Shown here: piece after piece, positions 8,735 through 15,829 of the stretch
Position numbering within the stretch: position 1 is the stretch's first letter
Layout: each line of letters starts with the position of its first letter
NCBI GenBank assembly: GCA_903870955.1
Contig: CAIQEX010000350.1
Span: 1-20,047 of the forward strand
From: an uncultured beta proteobacterium
Lineage (GTDB): Bacteria; Pseudomonadota; Gammaproteobacteria; Burkholderiales; Burkholderiaceae_C
Length of the DNA stretch: 20,047 nucleotides
Reading direction: 5' to 3'
The notes under the pieces: generated by a model
Seen by the model: only the letters and a program-made list of their open reading frames with translations
The model's database searches: none
What the model was told of the DNA's origin: nothing
Made by a program: the position numbers and the translations under genes

Positions 8735-10687
8735 TTACGCCACCGCGCGGATCAGGCTGCGGCGGTTGCGCCAGGCGTCCACCAGCACGGTGTAGTTGGC
8801 GGCTACGCGGTTGATAAATGTAGCGTCATCGATCTCCCCGCGCAGCCACGCAAGCGACTCGTCCATCCACAGGCTGCGTCCCACCATGAAGCCTTTGACG
8901 ATGGGGTTGGTGGCGTTGCGGAAGCTGTCCACCAGATGCGCGATGGGCTGGTTCAGACCCAGGATGACGGCCCCACGGCAATGCGGGTCACGCTCGGCCA
9001 CCAGCACTTCCAGGGCCTGCCAGCCGGCCGCTGACATGGGGGCCAGCTTCCACCACTCGGGCTTGACGCCCAGGTTGTAAAAACGTTTGACGGCGCGCAG
9101 CACGGCAGCGTCTTCCTGGCCTGCAACGCTAAGCGCCTTGGGCAGAATAATTTCCAGCAGCAACTCATTGCCGCTGGCGCGGGTCGCCTCCCACAGTTCC
9201 AGCACGCTTTGCTCCTGCTCCAGGCGCAGTGCGAAGTGGTCGTCCGGGTGGTAGTGCACCAGGCACTTCACCACCTGCTCGGTTGGCCAGTTGATGAGTG
9301 CGCTGCCAATCGAGCGCGTGCCGTCAAAGCGCAGCGGGCGCGAGCCCGGCAGTTCGACCGGCCGACCCACCCACCAGCCCCGCCCGGTGGCGCTGGCCAA
9401 GGCGTCGCGGCCATAGTCGCCGCCATCAATCAGCACGCCGGTATGGCCTTGCAGCGCACGCTCGGTCTCGACCTGCGCGGCGGCTTGAACCAGCAGTTTT
9501 TTGAGAGCCGGGATTTTCGAATCAGAGACGGCCGCTTCGCGGGCCATGTCATAAAACTGGCTGCGGTGGTCAAAGGCCATGACGCAGAGTTCCTGCCATT
9601 GCGGGCGTGCCGTAGTCACGCGGTGCAGATGCGCCAGTTGCTGGTCGGCATCCACCTTGGGGTTGCGGCTGCCGCTGAACCAGTGTTCCAGTTCGGTGGG
9701 CGTTGGCATGGCGGCCGAGCAGGCGTGGCGCGACACCACGATGGCGCCACAGGCGTTGGCGATTTTGGTGGACTCGGCCCAATCCTTGCCGCGCAACAGG
9801 GTTGCCATCAGGCCGGACAAAAAGGCGTCACCGGCACCCAGCACGTTCAGCACTTCCACGCGCTCGCCCTGGTAGGTGGTGGCGTCGTCAATGTGGGCGG
9901 GAATCTCGCCCTCAATCACGCAACAGCCCAAAGCGCCGCGCTTCACCACCAAGGTGGCTTGGCTCAAAGCGCGCACCGCCTTCAGGCTGGCAATGATGTC
10001 ATCGGCCACACCACCGGCAATAAAGAACTCTTCTTCGGTGCCCACCAGCAGATCAAAGTGGGGCAGCATTTCCTGCAGTTGCTGGGTTACATGGGCGTCG
10101 GCCACATAGCGGTTTTCACCCGCACCGCGACTGGTCAGGCCCCACAGCACCGGGCGGTAATCAATGTCCAGCACGCGCACCACGCCATGCTTTGCGGCGT
10201 AGTTCAGCGCGGTTTGCGAGGCTTTGCGGGTGGTCGGGGTGGAGAGGTGCGTGCCGGTGATGGCCAGGGCGCGGCACTTGGCAATAAAGGTTTCGTCAAT
10301 CAGCGCAGCATCCACCGCCATGTCGGCGCAGTTTTCGCGCACGAACAGCAGCGGAAAGGTGTCGCGGTCCTTCAGGCCCAACAGCACCAGGGCGGTCAGA
10401 CGCTCCGGGTCAATCTGCACCTGGGAGGTGTCGCAGCCTTCGGCCTCCAGGGTCTCGGTCAAAAAGCGGCCCATCTGCTCGTCGCCCACACGGGCGATCA
10501 TGGCGCTGCGCAGGCCCAGCCGGGCCACGCCGAAAGCCAGGTTGCCCGAGCTGCCACCCAGGTACTTGGCCATGCTGCGCGCATCTTCCAGTTTGGAGCC
10601 GAATTGCTGCGCATACAGGTCAACCGCCAGACGCCCCAGGCAGGCCAGGTCGTAGGTGCGACCAGAAGGAAAATTCAAGGTACCCAT
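8735..10687 (-). CDS. iolC: Bifunctional 5-dehydro-2-deoxygluconokinase fused to a DUF2090 (aldolase-like) domain
   Basis: The protein has 650 residues, about twice a plain IolC (around 330). Residues 1 to about 330 are a PfkB/ribokinase sugar kinase: YLGGSSGNLAFGVARLG near the substrate site and NVLGAGDAFLSG with catalytic base D287. IolC phosphorylates 5-dehydro-2-deoxy-D-gluconate with ATP. Residues from about 345 form a DUF2090 domain (CVMAFDHRSQFYDMA, VLIDGGDYGRDAL, GMW-less KPEWWKL, AVILGLNQP), a TIM-barrel resembling class I aldolases such as LacD. In proteobacterial IolC this fusion is common and is thought to supply the IolJ step, splitting the phosphorylated sugar into dihydroxyacetone phosphate and malonate semialdehyde. 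No separate iolJ is visible. It is the first gene of the operon, preceded by a leader of about 90 bases. The ribosome binding site is weak (GGAA about 11 bases upstream). Confidence 0.94.
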   Translation of the reverse strand: MGTLNFPSGRTYDLACLGRLAVDLYAQQFGSKLEDARSMAKYLGGSSGNLAFGVARLGLRSAMIARVGDEQMGRFLTETLEAEGCDTSQVQIDPERLTALVLLGLKDRDTFPLLFVRENCADMAVDAALIDETFIAKCRALAITGTHLSTPTTRKASQTALNYAAKHGVVRVLDIDYRPVLWGLTSRGAGENRYVADAHVTQQLQEMLPHFDLLVGTEEEFFIAGGVADDIIASLKAVRALSQATLVVKRGALGCCVIEGEIPAHIDDATTYQGERVEVLNVLGAGDAFLSGLMATLLRGKDWAESTKIANACGAIVVSRHACSAAMPTPTELEHWFSGSRNPKVDADQQLAHLHRVTTARPQWQELCVMAFDHRSQFYDMAREAAVSDSKIPALKKLLVQAAAQVETERALQGHTGVLIDGGDYGRDALASATGRGWWVGRPVELPGSRPLRFDGTRSIGSALINWPTEQVVKCLVHYHPDDHFALRLEQEQSVLELWEATRASGNELLLEIILPKALSVAGQEDAAVLRAVKRFYNLGVKPEWWKLAPMSAAGWQALEVLVAERDPHCRGAVILGLNQPIAHLVDSFRNATNPIVKGFMVGRSLWMDESLAWLRGEIDDATFINRVAANYTVLVDAWRNRRSLIRAVA

Positions 10688-10783
10688 AGTGCGTTTTCCG
10701 TTAGTAAGGGATCAATTGGCAATCCAGCAGCGGGCACGGCGTTCGACGTGCGGCGGCTTGATACCGGGGTTCGCTGAGTGCAA

Positions 10784-10813
10784 ATTATAAAGAAAATGCT
10801 TTCTTTGTGTTCA
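10784..10813 (-). promoter_or_regulatory. Probable iolCDEB promoter
   Basis: On the minus strand there is a perfect TATAAT at 10789-10784. Upstream, at a spacing of 18 bp, is TGAACA (10813-10808), which matches four of six bases of the -35 consensus. Transcription would begin near 10777, leaving a leader of about 90 bases before the iolC ATG at 10687. The spacer between the two hexamers is almost entirely the palindrome at 10789-10806, an arrangement expected for a repressed promoter. Confidence 0.6.
10789..10806. promoter_or_regulatory. Inverted repeat in the iolC promoter spacer, candidate repressor operator
   Basis: AAAGAAA (10789-10795) and TTTCTTT (10800-10806) are exact reverse complements around ATGC. 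The core is GAAA-N4-TTTC. It fills the -35/-10 spacer of the probable iolC promoter, so a bound protein would block RNA polymerase. An RpiR-type IolR is the known regulator of many proteobacterial inositol operons and would be the first candidate, but no such gene is in the window. Confidence 0.55.
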
Positions 10814-10820
10814 TACACTT

Positions 10821-10835
10821 AGAAAATATTTTTCT
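10821..10835. promoter_or_regulatory. Second A+T-rich inverted repeat upstream of iolC
   Basis: AGAAAA (10821-10826) and TTTTCT (10830-10835) are reverse complements around TAT. The core GAAA...TTTC resembles the repeat at 10789-10806, and the two centres are about 30 bp apart, close to three helical turns, so two dimers could bind the same face. A smaller palindrome, GTGT-N4-ACAC at 10807-10818, lies exactly between them. The whole 10780-10850 stretch is strikingly A+T-rich against the surrounding coding DNA. Confidence 0.5.
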
Positions 10836-10862
10836 TTTTTGAAAATACGAAAGCCCGTCGGT

Positions 10863-13800
10863 TCAGGCCTTCCAGGTGGGGTGGGCGCGCCAGTCCTTCA
10901 GCCACAGGTCGAAGTCAGACGCTGCCATCGGGCGTCCTATACCGTAGCCCTGCGCCAATTCGCAGCCCATGGCCAGCAAGCGGTTTCCGTGGGCCTGTGT
11001 TTCTACGCCCTCGGCCAGCACGCTGCGGCCAAACGCGTGGCCCAAGCCAATGACGCTCTGCACAATCGCCAGATCGCTGCTGTCATCCAGCATGTCGCGC
11101 ACAAAGGACTGGTCAATCTTGAGCATTTCCGCAGGCAGGTGCTTCAGGTAGGTTAGCGACGAGTAACCGGTGCCAAAGTCATCGAGTGCAAAGCCGACAC
11201 CAATGTCGCGGCACTGGTTCATCACCTTGCCGGTCATGGAAATGTCCTGTAGCGCGCTGGTCTCCAGCACCTCCAGTTGCAGTTGTGCGGGCGTCACATC
11301 CGGGTGCGCCTGCAATAGCGTGACAAGGCGCTGCGAAAAGTCGGCTTGCTGGAGTTGGTAAGCGCCAATGTTCACGCTCACCGGGATGTCATGGCCGGTG
11401 CCATGCCACCGGCTCATCTGGCTCAAGGCCGTCGCAATCACCCATTCTCCAATCGCCACGCTCAAGGGGTTCTCGTCCACGGACGGCAAAAACTCCAGCG
11501 GTGCCAACATTCCGCGCTGCGGGTGTTGCCAGCGGATGAGTGCCTCGGCACCCACCACTTCCTGGGACCGCATATTGATCTTGGGCTGGTAATACAGCAC
11601 AAACTCATTGCGCTCAAGCCCCTGGCTGATCTGCAGCATGAGCTCGCGCTGGCCTTGCATGGCCACGTCGTGTTCCAGATCAAACAGCTGGAAGCGGTTT
11701 TTCCCCAACTGTTTGGCCTGGTACATGGCCTGGTCCGCGTGGCGCATAAGAAGGTCGGGGTCGGAGCCGTCCAGCGGGTAAACGGTAACCCCAATGCTGG
11801 CACTGACCTGAAGTAATTTGTCACCGACCTGGACCTTCTCGGCGGCCACCTGCAACAAACGCCGCAGCACCGGCTCACACTCGCTGACGGTGGCCAAATC
11901 GACCAGCACGGCGGCAAATTCGTCACCCCCAATGCGCGCCAGCGTGTCGCCATCGCGCAGCGCCGACTTCATGCGCCCGGCCAGCCCGATCAGCAATTGG
12001 TCACCCACACCGTGCCCATGGCTGTCGTTGACGGTCTTGAATCCATCCAGGTCCAGGTAGGCGACGGCCACAAACTGGTTGCGCCGTTGGCTTTGTGCAA
12101 TCGCCTGTTGCAGCCGGTCTGCCAGCAGCACGCGGTTGGGCAATTCGGTCAGCGCGTCATAGTGGGCGATGTGCTCAAGCTGTTTGTTGTGCTCCACCAT
12201 CGGTGTGATGTCGGTGAACAGGGACACGAAATAACTCAACTGGCCATCCGCGTCATTGACGGCGCTGATGGTCTGCAACTCGGCATAGACCTGCCCGTTC
12301 TTGCGGCGGTTCCACACTTCGCCATGCCAATGGCCGTCCTGTTGCAGAACATTCCACATCTCCGTGTAGAACTCTGTGCCCTGGCGTCCGGACTTCAGAA
12401 TGCGCGGCGTCTGCCCGACGGCTTCTTCGCGCGGGTAGCCGGTGATCCGCGTAAAGGCCTCGTTGACTTCCATGATGTTTCCCGCCGGATCCGTGATCAT
12501 GATCCCCTCGCGCGAATGGCTGAAAACGCTGGCCGCAAGTTGCAGGCGTTCCTCTGCATGTTTCTTGTCGGTGATGTCCAGCACCGCCGTAACGAAGTAC
12601 ATCGGCGCACCTGTGGGATCGCGCAGCAGGTGCGATGAAAGGCTCACCCACACGGTTCGGCCCGACTTGTGGATGTAGCGCTTCTCGACACGGTAGTCAT
12701 CCAACTCGCCGCGCAGCATGCGGGCCACATGGGGCACATCCTTGGTCAAATCCTCCGGCCGGGTGATGCGCTGGTAACTGAAACCCTGTTCCATGACCTC
12801 GTCGCGTGAATAGCCCAGCATGTCGCAAAAATACTGGTTGATTTGCAGGAATCGCCCTTGCGGTGAAAGCTGCGCAATGCCGACCGCCGCGTTGTCAAAC
12901 ACAGCCCGGAACAAGGCCTCACTTTCCTGGATGACGCGGTTTTTTTGCGCTGTCTCGGCATGAAACCTGGCAAATAGCGTTCCGGACCATTTGGCAAAAG
13001 CAAAGGATGCGGCCAGACCCGAGGTCAGCGCGATCACCATGGCGACGACTAGTTGCGTCCAGTGTTCATGGTCCGTATCCGACATGTGGGACAACTCCTG
13101 GTGCAGGGCGCCCTGCAACTCATCGTCTTCCATCGTCGCCATCAAGGTCCAGCCCCACGGCTCAAACCTGCGCACCAGCGCGGTCTTGTCCTGTGGCACT
13201 CCGGTGGCAGTTTCTGACCAGCGGTAATGCAACAGCCCGCCGCCCTCTGCCCCTTTGGCCAAAATCTGCTCCAGCGTATCGCGTTGCGCCGGACTGACGT
13301 CCCGGTAGTTGCGCCCTTCCTGGCTGGGGTCGGAAGGGGACAGCAGGGTGTTGCCGTCTTTATCGATGACGGCGAAATAACCACTCTTGCCAAAGCGCTG
13401 CGAACGCAGACGGCTGATGGCTTCAAGTTTTTGAATCTGCTCCCATTTGTAGGTGTAGTCGCCGGTTCCAATGATCCAGTTGAACGGTGCAAACAAGCGC
13501 ACATAGGCGAGTTTGTCGTCCATCACTTTTGGGTTGTCGGGGGAGTACCAGCGGTAACTGGAATAGCCCTCGCCGTCGGGTCGCTGGGCAGCTTCGATCA
13601 GGCCGCGCATGATGAAATGGCCCTTGTCGTCGCGGTTGTCCAAATTCGTTTTGCCCTCAAACTGAGGCGCCGTGGGCAACAGGATGAACTGACCGTTCAA
13701 GTCGTCAATAAAGTAGTAGCCACGGCCTTCATAAAAACGGACCTCGCGCAGCGCTTCGGCAATGATGTGCTTGACCTCATCGACCGATTTACTCTTGATC

Positions 13801-14111
13801 TCGCGCTGGTAAATGGACTGGGCGATCTGCATGGCCGTGTCCACCTGGTCACGGATGCTGCGTTTCAGAACATCCTGCGTGCGCTGACGGGTGAACTCGA
13901 TGTAGCTGGAGGCGGACTCCATCTCGGCATGCAAACGGGATTCCTGCTGCGCGTTGACCGACGCCGCAATCCGTTGCAAAGAGGCCTGGTGTTCTGCGCC
14001 GCTGCGCCACATGAAGAAGGCGCCCAAAGACAGCGTCAGCGTGATGACGATAAGCAGCGTGCCCACGAGATGCAGTCGCGGGAAAGTTCGCTCATTTGCC
14101 ACTATGCGCAC
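10863..14111 (-). CDS. Membrane-bound dual-Cache, PAS-PAS, GGDEF-EAL cyclic-di-GMP protein
   Basis: The 1082-residue product (numbered from the GTG at 14111) has a first membrane helix at about 13-34, then two consecutive periplasmic Cache_2-type sensor modules (RGYYFIDDLNGQFILLP...FNWIIGTGDY and SGYFAVIDKDGNTLLSP...WGWTLMATME). A second helix follows at about 352-375. Two cytoplasmic PAS/PAC units follow (FDNAAVGIAQLSPQGRFLQI, HSREGIMITDPAGNIMEVNE). The GGDEF domain has the intact motif at 728-732 (ARIGGDEFAAV) and an RxxD inhibitory site (RDGD) five residues before it. The EAL domain has E856-A-L, DDFGTGYSSL, KIDQSFV and EGVET, all intact. Both synthesis and breakdown of cyclic-di-GMP are therefore possible. 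The frame stays open upstream to a TTG at 14225, but that extension lacks the look of a real N-terminus, and GGAGG sits 9 bases before the GTG. It lies upstream of, and in the same direction as, the iol operon, 49 bases from the farther operator-like repeat. Confidence 0.93.
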   Translation of the reverse strand: MRIVANERTFPRLHLVGTLLIVITLTLSLGAFFMWRSGAEHQASLQRIAASVNAQQESRLHAEMESASSYIEFTRQRTQDVLKRSIRDQVDTAMQIAQSIYQREIKSKSVDEVKHIIAEALREVRFYEGRGYYFIDDLNGQFILLPTAPQFEGKTNLDNRDDKGHFIMRGLIEAAQRPDGEGYSSYRWYSPDNPKVMDDKLAYVRLFAPFNWIIGTGDYTYKWEQIQKLEAISRLRSQRFGKSGYFAVIDKDGNTLLSPSDPSQEGRNYRDVSPAQRDTLEQILAKGAEGGGLLHYRWSETATGVPQDKTALVRRFEPWGWTLMATMEDDELQGALHQELSHMSDTDHEHWTQLVVAMVIALTSGLAASFAFAKWSGTLFARFHAETAQKNRVIQESEALFRAVFDNAAVGIAQLSPQGRFLQINQYFCDMLGYSRDEVMEQGFSYQRITRPEDLTKDVPHVARMLRGELDDYRVEKRYIHKSGRTVWVSLSSHLLRDPTGAPMYFVTAVLDITDKKHAEERLQLAASVFSHSREGIMITDPAGNIMEVNEAFTRITGYPREEAVGQTPRILKSGRQGTEFYTEMWNVLQQDGHWHGEVWNRRKNGQVYAELQTISAVNDADGQLSYFVSLFTDITPMVEHNKQLEHIAHYDALTELPNRVLLADRLQQAIAQSQRRNQFVAVAYLDLDGFKTVNDSHGHGVGDQLLIGLAGRMKSALRDGDTLARIGGDEFAAVLVDLATVSECEPVLRRLLQVAAEKVQVGDKLLQVSASIGVTVYPLDGSDPDLLMRHADQAMYQAKQLGKNRFQLFDLEHDVAMQGQRELMLQISQGLERNEFVLYYQPKINMRSQEVVGAEALIRWQHPQRGMLAPLEFLPSVDENPLSVAIGEWVIATALSQMSRWHGTGHDIPVSVNIGAYQLQQADFSQRLVTLLQAHPDVTPAQLQLEVLETSALQDISMTGKVMNQCRDIGVGFALDDFGTGYSSLTYLKHLPAEMLKIDQSFVRDMLDDSSDLAIVQSVIGLGHAFGRSVLAEGVETQAHGNRLLAMGCELAQGYGIGRPMAASDFDLWLKDWRAHPTWKA

Positions 14112-14118
14112 CGGCAGG

Positions 14119-14125
14119 TTCCTCC
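14119..14125 (-). promoter_or_regulatory. Ribosome binding site that decides the start of the GGDEF-EAL gene
   Basis: On the minus strand GGAGGAA is followed, 7 bases after its end, by GTG at 14111. This is the strongest ribosome binding site near any candidate start of this gene. The in-frame ATG encoding the 27th residue of the longest frame and the TTG at 14225 have none. Confidence 0.6.
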
Positions 14126-14274
14126 AACGATGGTGACTGCTCCAGTGCATCGACTGCCGGGCAGACCTGTATATAAGTCGTGGAGCGTAGCGCGAAATGA
14201 CTGCAAAAATGCCGGCCTTGCGCAATTATTCTCATCCTGACCGCCGGGCATTTGATGGCGCTATGCTTGGCGGC

Positions 14275-14523
14275 ATGAGCAAACTGGGACTCACCCGAGA
14301 CAAAATATATAGAACCGTGGCGCGCCAACTGCATGGCGTCGTACCCTGCTGGATGTGCGGCGAACACGTGCTGCCGGCGGAGGCCACGCTCGAACACATT
14401 CAACCCCTGAGCGAGGGCGGTAGCAGCCATATCGAAAACCTGGCCATCAGCCATGGCCGCTGCAATAACCAGCGCCATGCCAAAGCAGCGCTAACACCCG
14501 CTGCCCGCGGGCAAACGCAATAG
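14275..14523 (+). CDS. Small HNH-family protein
   Basis: From the ATG at 14275 this encodes 82 residues. The HNH signature is complete: C25-W-M-C28, E40-H41-I with PLSEGG, N55-L-A, and S-H60-G-R-C63-N-N. C25, C28, H60 and C63 are probable structural ligands, while H41, N55 and H60 are the usual active-site positions. Such small proteins are often annotated as HNH endonucleases. This one lacks any extra targeting domain, so the substrate is unknown. In-frame ATGs also exist at 14197, 14209 and 14263. I prefer 14275 because the family normally opens shortly before the first CxxC, but no start has a strong ribosome binding site. The gene is divergent from the GGDEF-EAL gene and converges with the MFS gene, one base apart. 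Nothing around it suggests a phage, intron or restriction system. Confidence 0.82.
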   Translation: MSKLGLTRDKIYRTVARQLHGVVPCWMCGEHVLPAEATLEHIQPLSEGGSSHIENLAISHGRCNNQRHAKAALTPAARGQTQ

Positions 14524-14524
14524 C

Positions 14525-15703
14525 CTAGCTGCGCAGCACGCGCAACCACCACAAACTGCACAGCACCGCCAAGGCGAAGCTGACGGCATAAACGGCGCCG
14601 TAGCCGTAAGACGCAATGACCCAACCCGCTGCCAGGTAAGTGACCGCCGCCGTCAGACCGCGCGCGGTCGACTCGGTGGCATAGCGGGCCTGGAAAAAGT
14701 CATCCGCAAATTCATGCTTCAGCCATAACAGCGAGGCCGGGTAGAAAAAGCCGAAGGTAAAGGCGTGCACCGACTGCAAGGGCACGGCGCACCACAGCTG
14801 GCTGCAAAAAGGGGTGGATATCCAGCGCACGGCGGAAGCGGCGGAGCAGATCAGCATCACCGCGGCCGGGCTGTAGCGGGCCAGAAAATGGCCCCCTTTC
14901 CACATCGCCCAAAACTCTGCAGCCACCGGCAGCGCGCACAGCAGGCCCGTCTCCAGCGGGCTGTGACCGGTATGCAGCCAATAGGCACCAAACCAGGTGG
15001 TGGAGATGGCCTCGGCTATACGCAGACCGGTCACCGCCCCGGAGCCCATGAATTTGCGCCGCAGCGAGCTTTGCGCTGCGGGCGCATTTTCTGCCAGCGC
15101 GGGGTTCGACTGGTGCACCCCTGCGGCTACGGGGTCGGCAGCCTTCGACTGCTCCGCGCTGCCAGGCTGCCGGTTGGCCCGTGCCAGGGCGATGCAACAG
15201 GCGAAATAGGCCAGCCCGCACAGGGCCAGCGACCAGGTGAAGCCGCGCCCCACACTCCCCAGTGAAAACACCGCCCCGCCCAGCGAGGCTGCCGCCAGAA
15301 AGCCGAATGAGCCCCACTTGCGGGCCCGTCCAAAGGCATGGCCCTGTCCGGCGTGGGCCAGGTCTTCCAGCATCTTGGTTTCGCACAAGGTATACGAACC
15401 AGAACCAAAGAAAAATGCCATCGGCATGCACCAGGCCAACCAGCGCGGCTCAAAAGCTGCCAGGCAGAGACTGGCGCACACACCGCCACCCATGAAAAGA
15501 ATAGTCCTGGGAAAACCGAACCGAGTCCAGAGCTGGCGAATGAACGGCGTGGCAACGAAGTACGCCAGCGTAATAGCCGCCAGCGCCAGGGGTGCGGCCT
15601 TGGGGTTGGAGGCCATGAGCGCGCCAGGCCCGAACGCGGTCCACAAACCCATGATGGTGAAATAGGAGGCAAAGGCAGCACTCCACTGGCGGTAGTTAGG
15701 CAT
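14525..15703 (-). CDS. MFS transporter, MFS_1-like (LacY/HcaT-type) family
   Basis: The 392-residue, very hydrophobic protein has about twelve predicted membrane helices in two halves. The half-to-half loop at about 174-216 is long and rich in Ala, Ser, Gln and Pro. The segment HAFGRARKWGSFGFLAAASLGG (describing residues about 122-143) carries the R-x-W-G-S-x-G-F pattern typical of the MFS_1_like family that includes the 3-phenylpropionate transporter HcaT and nucleoside/lactose permeases. Family members are proton symporters of the inner membrane. The substrate cannot be assigned, and proximity to the iol genes is not enough to call it an inositol permease. The ATG at 15703 is preceded by a weak AGG. 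Its stop (14525-14527) is one base from the stop of the HNH gene. Upstream, 126 bases separate it from the divergent haem-sensor kinase gene, and I see no convincing promoter hexamers there. Confidence 0.88.
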   Translation of the reverse strand: MPNYRQWSAAFASYFTIMGLWTAFGPGALMASNPKAAPLALAAITLAYFVATPFIRQLWTRFGFPRTILFMGGGVCASLCLAAFEPRWLAWCMPMAFFFGSGSYTLCETKMLEDLAHAGQGHAFGRARKWGSFGFLAAASLGGAVFSLGSVGRGFTWSLALCGLAYFACCIALARANRQPGSAEQSKAADPVAAGVHQSNPALAENAPAAQSSLRRKFMGSGAVTGLRIAEAISTTWFGAYWLHTGHSPLETGLLCALPVAAEFWAMWKGGHFLARYSPAAVMLICSAASAVRWISTPFCSQLWCAVPLQSVHAFTFGFFYPASLLWLKHEFADDFFQARYATESTARGLTAAVTYLAAGWVIASYGYGAVYAVSFALAVLCSLWWLRVLRS

Positions 15704-15829
15704 CGGGACCTGGCGGGTTTAGAAGATGCCATGCTAACCAATCGCGCAACTATTCAGACCTTTGGGGTTGGCATAAGATTTCGCATGTTGCGGGGCGAGT
15801 ACAGTCAGTAAAAAAGCAAGTACCCAGGT

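Noticed and set aside
7565..10777. Two long plus-strand open frames opposite iolD and iolC
   Set aside because: Low-complexity His/Gly/Gln-rich translations with no recognisable motif. The minus-strand genes carry intact ThDP and PfkB motifs across the same span.
10845..10870. Intrinsic terminator after the GGDEF-EAL gene
   Set aside because: A possible AAGGCC/GGGCTT stem contains a mismatch and a nine-base loop, and the downstream T-run is broken. It is too weak to annotate.
13227..14240. Plus-strand open frame of 337 codons opposite the GGDEF-EAL gene
   Set aside because: It overlaps the conserved Cache modules in antisense and has no domain or ribosome binding site.
14275..14523. HNH gene as part of a homing intron, retron or restriction system
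   Set aside because: There is no methylase, reverse transcriptase, intron-like structure or phage gene next to it, and the flanking genes are intact.
15704..15829. Paired promoters between the MFS and haem-kinase genes
   Set aside because: Several TTG-containing hexamers occur, but none has a convincing -10 at a proper spacing on either strand.
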